DNA of 64,000 nucleotides, taken from positions 38,025 to 102,024 of the forward strand of contig DAOUFI010000024.1 in assembly GCA_034430175.1 (NCBI GenBank). Reading direction: 5' to 3'. The translations under genes were made by a program, and so were the position numbers. The notes under the pieces are model-generated. The model was not told where the DNA came from. It worked only from the letters and a program-made list of their open reading frames with translations, and ran no database searches. This stretch comes from UBA6107 sp034430175 (GTDB lineage: Bacteria > Chloroflexota > Anaerolineae > Anaerolineales > Anaerolineaceae). This document shows positions 34,182 to 43,736 of this stretch, in pieces. The first letter of the stretch is position 1, and each line of letters opens with the position of its first letter.

Positions 34182-35253
34182 CTTCGTCCTCGTCTACTAG
34201 ATTCGTGGAGAGTCTTTCGGTTTCATCTCGTAGTGATAACTCATCGATGAATAGATCGATGTCTCCGTTCATTACCGCGGGCAGGTTGAAGGACGAGACA
34301 TTAATCCGGTGGTCAGTGACTCGGCTCTGTGGGTAGTTATAGGTGCGTATCTTTTCGGACCGCTCCCCAGATCCTATCTGTGATCGCCTGGCTTCTTCGC
34401 GCTCTGATTGACGTTTCTGTTCCTCGATCTCAAATAATCTGGCTCTCAAGATGCTCATGGCGCGGATGCGGTTCTGCAGTTGAGAACGTTCATCCTGGCA
34501 CGAAACCACCATTCCTGTGGGCTTGTGGGTAATGCGAACCGCGGTTGAGTTCTTCTGCACATTTTGCCCACCGGCTCCAGATGAGCGATACACTTCTACC
34601 TCGATATCGCTTTCGGGAATGTTGACTTCGATATCCTTTACTTCAGCCATCACAGCGACCGTGACCGTGGATGTGTGAATGCGACCAGAGCTTTCTGTCG
34701 CGGGGATGCGCTGAACACGGTGAACACCGGATTCAAATTTTAATCGGGAGTACGCGCCTTTCCCTTTGACCATGAAAATTACTTCTTTATATCCTCCGAT
34801 GCCTGTTTCATTTGAAGAGACGATCTCTACCCCCCAATGCCGCAGCTCGGCGTAATGAATATACATCCTCAGAAGGTCCGCGGCAAAAAGCCCGGCTTCA
34901 TCACCGCCAGCTCCCGCACGGATTTCCATGTATACGTTATTGTCGTCTCGAGGATCTTTGGGAACAAGCATGAGTTTCAGGTCTTTTTCCACCTTTTCAA
35001 TTTGTGGACCAAGCTCTTCTAGTTCACTTTGGGCCAGGTCTTTCATATCCTGATCAGCAGAATCGATCAATTCTTGGGCTTGTTCTTTTTGCTGGAGTAA
35101 TTGGCGATAATGGGAGGCGAGCTGAATCACCGGTTCAAGATCAGATCTTTCCTTGGCTAGCTCAGCGACTTTGACATAATCCTCCGCGTTTTGTTCAAGG
35201 AGGGTGGTCAGTTCTTCATATCTTTTTTCAATGGCAGCGATTTTTTCCAGCAT
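34177..35253 (-). CDS. prfA: Peptide chain release factor 1
   Basis: 358 residues. The coiled-coil N-domain precedes the conserved AGAGGDEAGLFAADLLRMY, the PxT-type recognition loop region (RIPATESSGRIHTSTVTVAV), and SSGAGGQNVQKNSTAVRITH with the GGQ that triggers peptide release at UAA and UAG. It is the first gene of the prfA-prmC-tsaC operon. The downstream prmC reading frame begins at or within a few bases of its stop codon. Confidence 0.97.
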   Translation of the reverse strand: MLEKIAAIEKRYEELTTLLEQNAEDYVKVAELAKERSDLEPVIQLASHYRQLLQQKEQAQELIDSADQDMKDLAQSELEELGPQIEKVEKDLKLMLVPKDPRDDNNVYMEIRAGAGGDEAGLFAADLLRMYIHYAELRHWGVEIVSSNETGIGGYKEVIFMVKGKGAYSRLKFESGVHRVQRIPATESSGRIHTSTVTVAVMAEVKDIEVNIPESDIEVEVYRSSGAGGQNVQKNSTAVRITHKPTGMVVSCQDERSQLQNRIRAMSILRARLFEIEEQKRQSEREEARRSQIGSGERSEKIRTYNYPQSRVTDHRINVSSFNLPAVMNGDIDLFIDELSLRDETERLSTNLVDEDED

Positions 35254-35349
35254 AAGCCCTTTATCTATCCTTTGGTCAATATCAGGTGAATTATACCAGT
35301 CATCTTTTCCCTTCTACTCTATTCTTTGATAAGATATCTATAATAATTA

Positions 35350-35378
35350 TTGCAATATGAATAAGCGTTGTGTATAAT
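35350..35378 (+). promoter_or_regulatory. Promoter of cydAB
   Basis: TTGCAA, exactly 17 bases, TATAAT; predicted start near 35385, about 30 bases before the cydA ATG, which is preceded by GGCGAGGAGAGG. Confidence 0.75.
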
Positions 35379-35416
35379 TTTTATGAAAATTATCTTAATA
35401 AGGCGAGGAGAGGAAT

Positions 35417-36784
35417 ATGGATGTAACCACATTATCAAGATGGCAATTTGGCATTACCACAATTTATCATTTCTTCTTTGTCCCATTAACACTCGGGCTC
35501 TCCGTTCTGGTAGCAATCATGGAAACACTCTACCTGGCAAGGAAACAGGAAGTCTACAAACAAATGGCCAAATTTTGGGGAACATTATTTCTCATAAACT
35601 TTGCCATGGGAGTAGTAACTGGTATTGTCCAGGAATTCCAATTTGGTATGAACTGGTCAGAATACTCACGTTTCGTGGGTGATATTTTTGGGGCCCCTTT
35701 GGCAATTGAAGCACTTCTTGCCTTCTTTCTGGAATCAACATTCCTCGGTATCTGGATCTTTGGCTGGGATCGGGTTTCAAAAGGCGTCCACCTGTTATCT
35801 ATCTGGTTGGTAGCCATCGCATCGAACGTATCTGCCTTTTGGATTCTGGCCGCCAATTCATTTATGCAACACCCGGTGGGGTATCAGACTTTGGAAAATG
35901 GAAAGATCGTCATGGTCAGTTTCCTGGATCTGATCAAAAACTCGACGCTCTGGGTTGAATTTCCGCATACAGTTTTCTCTGGTTTCACAACCGCCGCATT
36001 CTTCGTAATGGGTATTGCAGCTTACCATTTGATCCGCAAAAGGGAAATCGACCTTTTTTCCCGCTCATTCAGAATCGCAACCGTTTTCGGTTTGATTGCC
36101 ATTTTGGGAGTTATCGGAATCGGTCATAACCAGGCTCAGGAGATGATCCGTACTGAGCCAATGAAAATGGCTGCCGCAGAAGGATTATGGAACACCGAAG
36201 ATCCCGCTTCGTTCTCGGTTTTTACTTTAATTGATCAGAAAAATAACAGGGATATCGTCAATATTCGGGTTCCTTATATTCTTTCTTTCCTTGCCTACGA
36301 CAAACCCACTGGTGTTGTCCAGGGAATCAATAACATTCAAAAAGACTACGAAGAGAAATATGGTCCCGGCAACTATGTCCCCAACATCATGGTCAACTAT
36401 TTCTCCTTTAGGATTATGGTTTTTGCTGGTTTATTCCTTTTGCTGATCGCTTTCCTTGCATTTCTTTATATTCTGCGAAAACGACCAATCGAAAAAATGA
36501 AGTTCCTTAAGCTTTTTCCATACTTCCTGGTTTTACCATATATCAGCAATACAACTGGTTGGATCCTTACCGAAATGGGAAGGCAGCCCTGGGTGGTTTT
36601 TGGCCTTCTTAAAACCGAAAATGCGGTTTCGAAGAGCATAACCAACGGAATGGTGTTGATTTCTTTGGTATTGTTCACCCTGGTGTACGGAATCTTGATG
36701 GTCGCAGATGTATACCTGCTGGCAAAATATGCCAGAAAAGGCGCCGGTTCCGAATCTGTTGAATCTGCTCAATCGGTTAAGTAA
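35417..36784 (+). CDS. cydA: Cytochrome bd ubiquinol oxidase subunit I
   Basis: 455 residues, nine helices. His18 in SRWQFGITTIYHFFFVPLTLG is the high-spin haem ligand region; EFPHTVFSGF holds the second haem His; NTTGWILTEMGRQPW holds the Met/Glu segment of the haem b558 side. The periplasmic Q-loop is short, as in non-proteobacterial bd oxidases. CydA oxidises quinol and reduces O2 to water without proton pumping and works at low oxygen. It is cotranscribed with cydB, 14 bases downstream. Confidence 0.97.
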   Translation: MDVTTLSRWQFGITTIYHFFFVPLTLGLSVLVAIMETLYLARKQEVYKQMAKFWGTLFLINFAMGVVTGIVQEFQFGMNWSEYSRFVGDIFGAPLAIEALLAFFLESTFLGIWIFGWDRVSKGVHLLSIWLVAIASNVSAFWILAANSFMQHPVGYQTLENGKIVMVSFLDLIKNSTLWVEFPHTVFSGFTTAAFFVMGIAAYHLIRKREIDLFSRSFRIATVFGLIAILGVIGIGHNQAQEMIRTEPMKMAAAEGLWNTEDPASFSVFTLIDQKNNRDIVNIRVPYILSFLAYDKPTGVVQGINNIQKDYEEKYGPGNYVPNIMVNYFSFRIMVFAGLFLLLIAFLAFLYILRKRPIEKMKFLKLFPYFLVLPYISNTTGWILTEMGRQPWVVFGLLKTENAVSKSITNGMVLISLVLFTLVYGILMVADVYLLAKYARKGAGSESVESAQSVK

Positions 36785-36798
36785 GGAAGGAGGAAGCA

Positions 36799-37815
36799 AT
36801 GGATCTCAATATTCTATGGTTTGTTCTGATCGGTGTTCTGTACACGGTTTATTTCGTGCTTGAGGGATTCGATATGGGGATTGGCATTCTATTACCTTTC
36901 ATTTCAAAGAATGATCAGGATCGCAGAGTGGTCATCAATACGATTGGGCCACATTGGGATGGAAATGAGGTCTGGCTTTTAACCGCCGGAGGCGCGACTT
37001 TCGCCGCATTTCCCCAATGGTATGCGACTTTATTCAGCGGTTTCTATTTGCCCCTTTTTCTGATCCTTTTAGCCTTAATCTTTCGCGGAATTGCGTTTGA
37101 ATTCCGATCCCGCGATGAGAATAAGACATGGCGTGCGTTTTGGGATTGGGCGATCTTCTTTGGTTCTCTGATTCCTGCTTTATTATGGGGAGTTGCTTTT
37201 GCCAATATCGTAAAGGGAGTGCCTATAGATGCGACCATGACTTATACTGGTGGTTTTTTTAACCTATTGAATCCATTCGCCCTGATCGCGGGGTTGGTAT
37301 CGCTCATTGGGTTTACACTACATGGTTCGATTTTCCTGGCGCTTAAAACAACTGGACTTATCCAGGAGAAAGCCAAATCCTGGACGAATCGGCTTTGGAT
37401 CGCAGCAATGGTTGTGATGGTTGGATTGATCACGGCTGGATTCACGTTCGCTCATTTATTCACTTCTTTTATCACACCAGCGAGCTTTGCTTTGATGATC
37501 GGGCTGATTATTCTTGTGGTATTAGGAATAACTTCGAAGAAAGGCAAAACAGGGGTAAGCTTCATCTTTTCATCGGTAGTGACCCTGTTAACCACTGCAG
37601 CTGTGTTTCTCCAATTATTCCCGAATGTAATGGTGTCAAGCACTGATCCGATACTTAATCTCACCATCTACAATGCTTCTTCCAGCCAGTATACATTAGG
37701 GGTAATGGCGAAAGTGGCATTGATTCTGGTACCAATTGTGCTGGCATATACTGCATGGTCGTACTGGATATTTAGAAGAAAAGCAACTACTTCACCAGAA
37801 GATTTGAAATACTAG
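36799..37815 (+). CDS. cydB: Cytochrome bd ubiquinol oxidase subunit II
   Basis: 338 residues, eight hydrophobic helices. The N-terminal VLIGVLYTVYFVLEGFDMGIGILLPF and IGPHWDGNEVWLLTAGGATFAAFPQWYATLFSGFYLP are hallmark CydB segments. It forms the bd heterodimer with CydA. AAGGAAGGAGG precedes the ATG. Confidence 0.96.
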   Translation: MDLNILWFVLIGVLYTVYFVLEGFDMGIGILLPFISKNDQDRRVVINTIGPHWDGNEVWLLTAGGATFAAFPQWYATLFSGFYLPLFLILLALIFRGIAFEFRSRDENKTWRAFWDWAIFFGSLIPALLWGVAFANIVKGVPIDATMTYTGGFFNLLNPFALIAGLVSLIGFTLHGSIFLALKTTGLIQEKAKSWTNRLWIAAMVVMVGLITAGFTFAHLFTSFITPASFALMIGLIILVVLGITSKKGKTGVSFIFSSVVTLLTTAAVFLQLFPNVMVSSTDPILNLTIYNASSSQYTLGVMAKVALILVPIVLAYTAWSYWIFRRKATTSPEDLKY

Positions 37816-37832
37816 CGCATTAATAGATCGAA

Positions 37833-37861
37833 GATTCCCGAGAGATCGGGAATCTCTTTTT
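37833..37861 (+). terminator. Rho-independent terminator of cydAB
   Basis: GATTCCCGA-GAGA-TCGGGAATC, a 9-bp stem, followed by TCTTTTT. Confidence 0.88.
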
Positions 37862-37919
37862 GAGAGATGAATTTTGAATTTTGTGTTAATATAGAAACAG
37901 TTAAATACCCGGAGGTATT

Positions 37920-38315
37920 ATGTCCTGTAAAGAGAAGCAAGTCGTTGAAACAGCGAATGGTCCGAAAGCGATTGGTCCTTACTCGGTTGGAGTAATGGCA
38001 GCGGAATTTGTGTTCGCTTCTGGACAATTGGGACTTGACCCAAATACTGGTGCCTTAGTTGAGGGAGGGGTAGAAGCGGAAACCAGGCAGGCATTACTCA
38101 ATTTGCGAAATATTCTGGATAATGCGAATTCTTGCCTTGAAAATGTCGTTAAGACGACAGTATTTCTGAGAGACATGGCTGATTTCGCAAGAATGAATGC
38201 TGTATACGCAGAGTTCTTCAAAGAGAATCCTCCAGCTCGATCTGCGATTCAGGTGGCGGCGTTGCCGAAAAATGCTGCCGTTGAAATTGAAGCCATTGCA
38301 TTATTGAAGAATTGA
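37920..38315 (+). CDS. ridA: RidA-family enamine/imine deaminase
   Basis: 131 residues with RidA signatures GPKAIGPYSVGVMA, FASGQLGLDPNTG, VVKTTVFLRDMADFARMNAVYAEFF and the catalytic Arg in PPARSAIQVAALPKNAAVEIEAIA. It hydrolyses reactive enamine/imine products of PLP enzymes to ketoacids, protecting metabolism. CCGGAGG precedes the ATG. It is upstream of the exopolysaccharide genes but probably separate from them in function. Confidence 0.93.
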   Translation: MSCKEKQVVETANGPKAIGPYSVGVMAAEFVFASGQLGLDPNTGALVEGGVEAETRQALLNLRNILDNANSCLENVVKTTVFLRDMADFARMNAVYAEFFKENPPARSAIQVAALPKNAAVEIEAIALLKN

Positions 38316-38370
38316 AGAAGATTACCCCCGTCATGGGTTTAGTATTCTCGATGGATTGGTGATCGAATAA

Positions 38371-39375
38371 ATGCGGGTTTCTCTGATCATTCCTTGTTTT
38401 AACGAAGAGAAAACGATTGACTTACTGCTCGAGTCGATCAATGCACAAACTTTCCCTCAGTCTGACATGGAAATAATCATTGCGGATGGTATGTCGACCG
38501 ATCGAACCCGTGAAATCATCCAAGAATTTCAACATTCTCATCCAAAGGTCAATATTCGAATAGTGGATAATCCGAAGCGTGTGATCCCGGCTGGATTGAA
38601 CGCAGCTATACGAGCATCACGCGGAGAATTAATCGTGCGGATGGATGCGCACACGATTCCAGCGAAGAATTACATCGAGTTGAGTGTCCAAGCATTTGAC
38701 GAAGGAAAAGGGGAAGATATCGGGGGAGTGATTGACATCACTCCGGGAAGCATGACGTGGATAGGCAGATCAATTGCCGTAGCTACAAGGCATCCATTGG
38801 GCGTAGGCGACGCGATGTATCGTTGGGCAAAGAAAGCAACATACGCAGATACAGTCGCGTTTGGAACCTACTCACGAAAAACTTTCGATCAAATCGGCTT
38901 ATATGATGAGAGCCTGGTTGCCAATGAAGATTATGAGATGAATGCCCGCCTCCGGGCAGCCGGTGGGAGGATCTGGGTTGATCCGGCAATACGGGCAACT
39001 TATCATTCACGACCCGATCTCGCCAGTTTAGCCAGGCAATACTTTACCTACGGTTTTTATAAGTTTAAAATGCTCAAAAGGTTCCCAGGTACCATTCGCT
39101 GGCGTCAAGCGTTACCCCCACTTTTTGTTTTGGGGATTTTGATGTTATTATTATTGGCAGCCTTTTGGAAAATTGCGTTTTATGCGTTGCTCTGCGTTCT
39201 TACGCTTTACTGCGCGATTTTATTGGTTGGCGCGATTCCAGAAGCGAAGAAAATGAAGGATTTCTGCCTGATCCCAGGAATAACAATCGCAATTATGACA
39301 ATGCACTTTTCCTGGGGATCAGGATTCTGGTGGAGTATTCTAAAAGGAGCCACTGACAAACATCATGGCAGTTGA
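38371..39375 (+). CDS. Family 2 glycosyltransferase (ExoA-like)
   Basis: 334 residues. A GT-A domain fills ~1-235 (VSLIIPCFNEEKTIDLLLESI, IIADGMSTDRT, RMDAHTIP as the DxD-type metal site, DESLVANEDYEMNARLRAAG as the ED acid region). Three C-terminal hydrophobic helices follow (~247-320). It transfers a sugar from a nucleotide donor to a lipid-linked acceptor at the inner membrane face. It overlaps the next gene by 11 bases and begins the polysaccharide operon. Confidence 0.88.
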   Translation: MRVSLIIPCFNEEKTIDLLLESINAQTFPQSDMEIIIADGMSTDRTREIIQEFQHSHPKVNIRIVDNPKRVIPAGLNAAIRASRGELIVRMDAHTIPAKNYIELSVQAFDEGKGEDIGGVIDITPGSMTWIGRSIAVATRHPLGVGDAMYRWAKKATYADTVAFGTYSRKTFDQIGLYDESLVANEDYEMNARLRAAGGRIWVDPAIRATYHSRPDLASLARQYFTYGFYKFKMLKRFPGTIRWRQALPPLFVLGILMLLLLAAFWKIAFYALLCVLTLYCAILLVGAIPEAKKMKDFCLIPGITIAIMTMHFSWGSGFWWSILKGATDKHHGS

Positions 39376-40783
39376 ACGCATCACGTCAAAAAAACAATGG
39401 CGCATACGAGTGCGTGAACGTCGTTTCATATTGCTAGTGGGGGATATCTTTGTTGGTTATTTATCTGTTTTGATCGCGATTTTCTTTTGGGCAAAACGGG
39501 ACTGGTTGAGTTTTTCGATGGCGTTTGTTAACCAGCGCGCTCCCGTATGGTTTTATTTTCTACCGATTCTTTGGATCATCATGATGATGGACCTTTATGA
39601 TATCAGCCGCGCCAATCGTAGAAAAGATACTCTTCAAGGGGTAGCTACTTCAGCGCTGATAAGTTCTCTCTTATATATGGTGATCTTTTTTATTTCTGAA
39701 CCAAATTCTCTTCCCCGGCGTGGAGTTGCTTTTTTTATCATCAGTGTCACTATATTAACGCTTTTATGGCGTTTCTTGTATATTCGGATATTTACGGCGC
39801 CAATTTTTTCCAGGCGTGTTCTGGTAATTGGAGCGGGAGTAGCTGGCTCATCGCTTGCAATGATGATCAAAAAAATGATACCGCCGCCATTTGTGATCGC
39901 CGGTTTTATTGACGATGATGAAGAAAAAATCGGTTTGACGATTGAAGGATTCCCAGTATTGGGAACGAATAAGGAGATGCCTACCTTGATCGTTGAACAG
40001 GATATTTCTGATTTAATTTTCGCCATTTCAGGGGAAGTAAAACCAGATATGTTTCGAAATATCCTCGCGGCCGAAGAACAGGGAATTGAAGTGACTTCAT
40101 TACCCGCGGTCTATGAGGAGGTTTTTGGTAGAGTTCCTATTTATTTGTTGCAATCTGATTGGATCTTACGACAATTCATTGACCAGTCTCACACCTCCAG
40201 CCTGTATGAAACTGGTAAACGGCTGATCGATATCGTTTTCAGCTTAATTGGTGGTGCGGTTCTGCTGGTTTTATTTCCCTTTGTTTCTTTAATTATTGCA
40301 ATAGACAGCGGTTTCCCGATTTTTTATCATCAACCACGGGTGGGAAAGAATGGCGTTCCATATCGTATCTATAAATTTCGGACGATGGTCAAGGATGCTG
40401 AAAAGGCAGGGGCAAGGACTGCCAGTGTGGATGATCCGCGGATAACAAACGTAGGAAAAATTTTACGTCGCAGCCATATCGATGAATTACCCCAGGTGAT
40501 AAATATACTTAAAGGTGATATGAGCGTGGTTGGCCCACGAGCAGAGCAGATCGAACTGGTAAACAAGTTTCAAAACGAAATTCCATTCTATCGCTCGCGA
40601 TTGATGGTGCGCCCCGGGTTAACGGGTTGGGCGCAGATAAACCAAAGATATGCTTCAACCACTGAAGACACAGCGGTCAAGCTTGAATATGATCTTTATT
40701 ATATTAAACATCGCGACCTGATGCTGGATCTTACGATCATTTTTCGAACCGTAGGTTCAGTGATCGGATTTAAAGGACTTTAG
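39365..40783 (+). CDS. Undecaprenyl-phosphate sugar phosphotransferase
   Basis: 472 residues. Four or five N-terminal helices are followed by a CoA-binding-like Rossmann segment (VLVIGAGVAGSSLAMMIKK) and the bacterial sugar transferase domain (KRLIDIVFSLIGG, YHQPRVGKNGVPYRIYKFRTMVKDAE, SHIDELPQVINILKGDMSVVGPRAE). It transfers a sugar-1-phosphate to undecaprenyl phosphate, the first step of lipid-linked glycan assembly (WcaJ/WbaP type). It stands between the glycosyltransferase and the CapD-like epimerase/dehydratase. Confidence 0.93.
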   Translation: MAVERITSKKQWRIRVRERRFILLVGDIFVGYLSVLIAIFFWAKRDWLSFSMAFVNQRAPVWFYFLPILWIIMMMDLYDISRANRRKDTLQGVATSALISSLLYMVIFFISEPNSLPRRGVAFFIISVTILTLLWRFLYIRIFTAPIFSRRVLVIGAGVAGSSLAMMIKKMIPPPFVIAGFIDDDEEKIGLTIEGFPVLGTNKEMPTLIVEQDISDLIFAISGEVKPDMFRNILAAEEQGIEVTSLPAVYEEVFGRVPIYLLQSDWILRQFIDQSHTSSLYETGKRLIDIVFSLIGGAVLLVLFPFVSLIIAIDSGFPIFYHQPRVGKNGVPYRIYKFRTMVKDAEKAGARTASVDDPRITNVGKILRRSHIDELPQVINILKGDMSVVGPRAEQIELVNKFQNEIPFYRSRLMVRPGLTGWAQINQRYASTTEDTAVKLEYDLYYIKHRDLMLDLTIIFRTVGSVIGFKGL

Positions 40784-40788
40784 GAACA

Positions 40789-42681
40789 ATGAAATCAAAA
40801 GCAACCATCCGTAATCGCTATATGGTATTGCTGGATCTCTTACTTGTCGCCGCATCGGTATTTGGTTCCTACGGCCTGAGATTTGAATTGGGGCAACAAT
40901 TCTTTGATTATTTACCATCCGCTTTTTGGATGCTTGGCGCAGCCTTGATCATTAAACCGCTCGTTTACTTTCTTTTTGGGATGTATCGCAGGTTATGGTC
41001 TTATGCAAGTGTTCAGGAACTGAAGCTGATTGTAGCAGCGGTTACTACTGGCTCAGTGATGGTTTCACTCACCATGGTCATCCTGGCAGCCGTAAGAGCG
41101 TTTACCGGCTTCTCGCGTGGAATTCTCATCATTGATTGGTTATTATCAGTATTATTTGTTGGTGGTTTACGGTTTACAATGCGGATCATATCTGAGAGCC
41201 AAAATTCATTGTCCGCTAAGAATAAAAGCGCCAAGCGTGCTTTGATTGTTGGAGCCGGGGATGCAGGGGCGCTGGTAGTAAAAGAACTTCAAAAAAATCC
41301 TGAATTGAATCTGCTTCCGGTCAGTTTTCTTGATGATAACCCATCCAAGTTGAAGCAGCAGATTCATGGAATTCCAGTCGATGGAACACTTGCTGACATT
41401 GGCAAGGTACTTGAGCATAAAAAGATCGACGAAGTAATCATTGCCATTCCAAGCGCCGGTGGTAAGGTTATTCGCATGGTGGCAGATATATGTCGATTGA
41501 AGGGAATCTCTTTTAGGACCATGCCCGGTTTATATGAGCTTCTTGGCGGTAAAGTCAGCATTAACCGGTTGCGTGAAGTAGATATTACCGATCTGCTTCG
41601 CCGCCCTCCCAGTTCCGTCAAGAGTGAGCTGGTGGGAACCGTTATCAATAGCAAAATGGTGATGGTAACTGGAGCAGGTGGCTCGATCGGTCGTGAACTA
41701 TGTCGGCAGATAGCTCGTTGGAGTCCCTCTGGATTGATTCTGCTTGGTCATGGTGAGAACTCGATTTTCGAGACAGTTTTAGAAATGCAAGAAATTTATC
41801 CTGGGCTTCCATTATTCCCAGTGATCGCGGATGTGCGTGAATTCGCCCGTCTGGATGGCGTTTTCAAGCGACTCCACCCCGAAGTGGTTTTCCATGCTGC
41901 AGCGCATAAACATGTTCCATTGATGGAACTGAATATCGATGAAGCCATAAATAACAATGTCCTTGGAACTAAAAATGTTGTAAAGGCAAGCGAGCAAAAC
42001 AATGTTGAACGACTGGTGATGATCTCGACGGATAAAGCGATTCGGCCAATCAATATTATGGGGGCTTCAAAGAGACTCGCGGAAATGATCGTTTTGGACG
42101 CAGCACACCGGACCGGCAGAGCCTTTTGCGTTGTCCGTTTTGGTAATGTACTTGGAAGTCGGGGCAGTGTAGTTCCTTTATTTAAGCGTCAGATTGCCAA
42201 AGGTGGTCCGGTCACAATCACCCATCCCGACATGAAACGTTATTTTATGACGATTCCAGAAGCAGTGTACCTTGTACTTCAGGCTGCTGGAATGAGTAAA
42301 TCAGCCGAGACTTTTGTTTTAAACATGGGGCAACAGGTGCGTATCCTTGATCTGGCAGAAGACTTGATCAGGCTTTCTGGGTTGGAACCGGGTAAGGATA
42401 TCGAGATCGTTTATACTGGGATCCGGCCAGGCGAAAAGCTGAGTGAAGATCTCTGGGAAGAAGGGGATTTGTTCAACCCGACAGCACATCCTGACATTTT
42501 CCAATTCGATGATCCTTCAAATTTAAGGGGAGAAATGCTACAGGAAAAAGTCAAAGAGCTGTTAAATTTATCTGCTCATGGAAAGACCAGTGAAATTGTC
42601 GCTATGGTAGACGCGCTTATCCCCGGATCTGCTGTCGCAACCACTCCACCTCCTGAAATTACCTCAATTGATCAATCATGA
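40789..42681 (+). CDS. CapD/FlaA1-like UDP-sugar epimerase/dehydratase
   Basis: 630 residues. Four N-terminal helices lead into a first Rossmann domain (LIVGAGDAGALVVKELQKNP) and a large extended SDR domain starting MVMVTGAGGSIGRELCRQIARW, with STDKAIRPINIMGASKRLAEM carrying the modified catalytic Tyr/Met-Lys region of WbpM/PglF-type 4,6-dehydratases. These make UDP-4-keto-6-deoxy sugars, precursors of bacillosamine and fucosamine. The C-terminus ends in a PP-rich tail. It overlaps the following FemAB-like gene by four bases. Confidence 0.92.
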   Translation: MKSKATIRNRYMVLLDLLLVAASVFGSYGLRFELGQQFFDYLPSAFWMLGAALIIKPLVYFLFGMYRRLWSYASVQELKLIVAAVTTGSVMVSLTMVILAAVRAFTGFSRGILIIDWLLSVLFVGGLRFTMRIISESQNSLSAKNKSAKRALIVGAGDAGALVVKELQKNPELNLLPVSFLDDNPSKLKQQIHGIPVDGTLADIGKVLEHKKIDEVIIAIPSAGGKVIRMVADICRLKGISFRTMPGLYELLGGKVSINRLREVDITDLLRRPPSSVKSELVGTVINSKMVMVTGAGGSIGRELCRQIARWSPSGLILLGHGENSIFETVLEMQEIYPGLPLFPVIADVREFARLDGVFKRLHPEVVFHAAAHKHVPLMELNIDEAINNNVLGTKNVVKASEQNNVERLVMISTDKAIRPINIMGASKRLAEMIVLDAAHRTGRAFCVVRFGNVLGSRGSVVPLFKRQIAKGGPVTITHPDMKRYFMTIPEAVYLVLQAAGMSKSAETFVLNMGQQVRILDLAEDLIRLSGLEPGKDIEIVYTGIRPGEKLSEDLWEEGDLFNPTAHPDIFQFDDPSNLRGEMLQEKVKELLNLSAHGKTSEIVAMVDALIPGSAVATTPPPEITSIDQS

Positions 42682-43673
42682 TAGCTTCTCTGGACCAATG
42701 GAATGATTACATTCAATCTCACCCCGATACTCACTTACTTCAAACTGGATCATGGGGTGAACTTAAGTCTTCTTTCGGGTGGAAACCTGTCCGGTTAATT
42801 TGTGGCGATGGTGGCGTACAAATATTGTTCAAATCCATCCCTGGTGGTTTTTCTGTTGGATACATTCCCAAGGGTCCTGTTGGAAAGATCAATGATGATC
42901 TGATTCGGGAAATCGACCGGGTTTGTCGTGAGAATCGGGCGATCTTCATAAAGATGGAACCATTTGAATGGGAAGGCAGAGAACAAACCAAGGGGCTTAA
43001 AGAAAAAGGCTGGCAACCCTCTAAAACAATCCAACCACGCCGGACGATTCTTCTTTCATTGGAAAAATCCGAAGAAGAAATCCTGGCAGGCATGAAACAG
43101 AAAACCCGCTACAATATCCGTTTGGCAGAGAAAAAGGGGATTACTGTAAAGTCCTCAAACGACATCGATACATTCCACAAGATGATGATAATCACCGGAC
43201 AACGTGATGGAATCGGGGTTCATGCGCAATCATATTTCCAAAGGGCTTACGATCTTTTCCACGCGAACGGTCAATGTGATCTGTTGTTTGCCTGTTATGA
43301 AGCCAATCCCATCGCGGCGATCATGGTATTCTCAGTCGGCAAGACAGCATGGTACATGTATGGAGCATCGACTGAGATTGAAAGAAATCGTATGCCAACT
43401 TATTTATTGCAATGGGAAGCCATTCGGTGGGCTAAACAGCGTGGATTGGAAACTTATGATCTTTGGGGAATCCCTGATGTTGACGAAGACCAATTAGAGG
43501 AAGCGTTCATTCAGAAGAAAAGCCACACGGGGCTTTGGGGGGTATATCGATTCAAACGGGGTTTTGGAGGGAAAGTCGTTCGTTCCACGGGTGCCTGGGA
43601 TCGGGTCTATTTTCCCGCGTTGTACAGTGTCTATTCACAGATCATGAGATTACGCAGACGTCAGGAGGATTGA
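42678..43673 (+). CDS. FemAB/FemX-like aminoacyltransferase (first copy)
   Basis: 331 residues. Twin GNAT-like domains of the lipid II peptide-bridge ligase type: LLQTGSWGELKSSFGWKP at the N-terminus, MKQKTRYNIRLAEKKGI at the domain junction, and YLLQWEAIRWAKQRGLETYDLWGIPD with GVYRFKRGFGGKVVRSTGAWD at the end. FemX proteins add amino acids from aminoacyl-tRNA to the peptidoglycan stem peptide. It is related to the protein encoded next, with ~64 bases between them, and is translationally coupled to the CapD-like gene. Membership in a polysaccharide operon leaves aminoacylation of another lipid-linked precursor possible. Confidence 0.85.
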   Translation: MIASLDQWNDYIQSHPDTHLLQTGSWGELKSSFGWKPVRLICGDGGVQILFKSIPGGFSVGYIPKGPVGKINDDLIREIDRVCRENRAIFIKMEPFEWEGREQTKGLKEKGWQPSKTIQPRRTILLSLEKSEEEILAGMKQKTRYNIRLAEKKGITVKSSNDIDTFHKMMIITGQRDGIGVHAQSYFQRAYDLFHANGQCDLLFACYEANPIAAIMVFSVGKTAWYMYGASTEIERNRMPTYLLQWEAIRWAKQRGLETYDLWGIPDVDEDQLEEAFIQKKSHTGLWGVYRFKRGFGGKVVRSTGAWDRVYFPALYSVYSQIMRLRRRQED

Positions 43674-43736
43674 TTGAGCCAGTTCTGTCTCTGCAATTCA
43701 CTATTAGCCAGGACGGATCGACGAGGTTAACGGATT

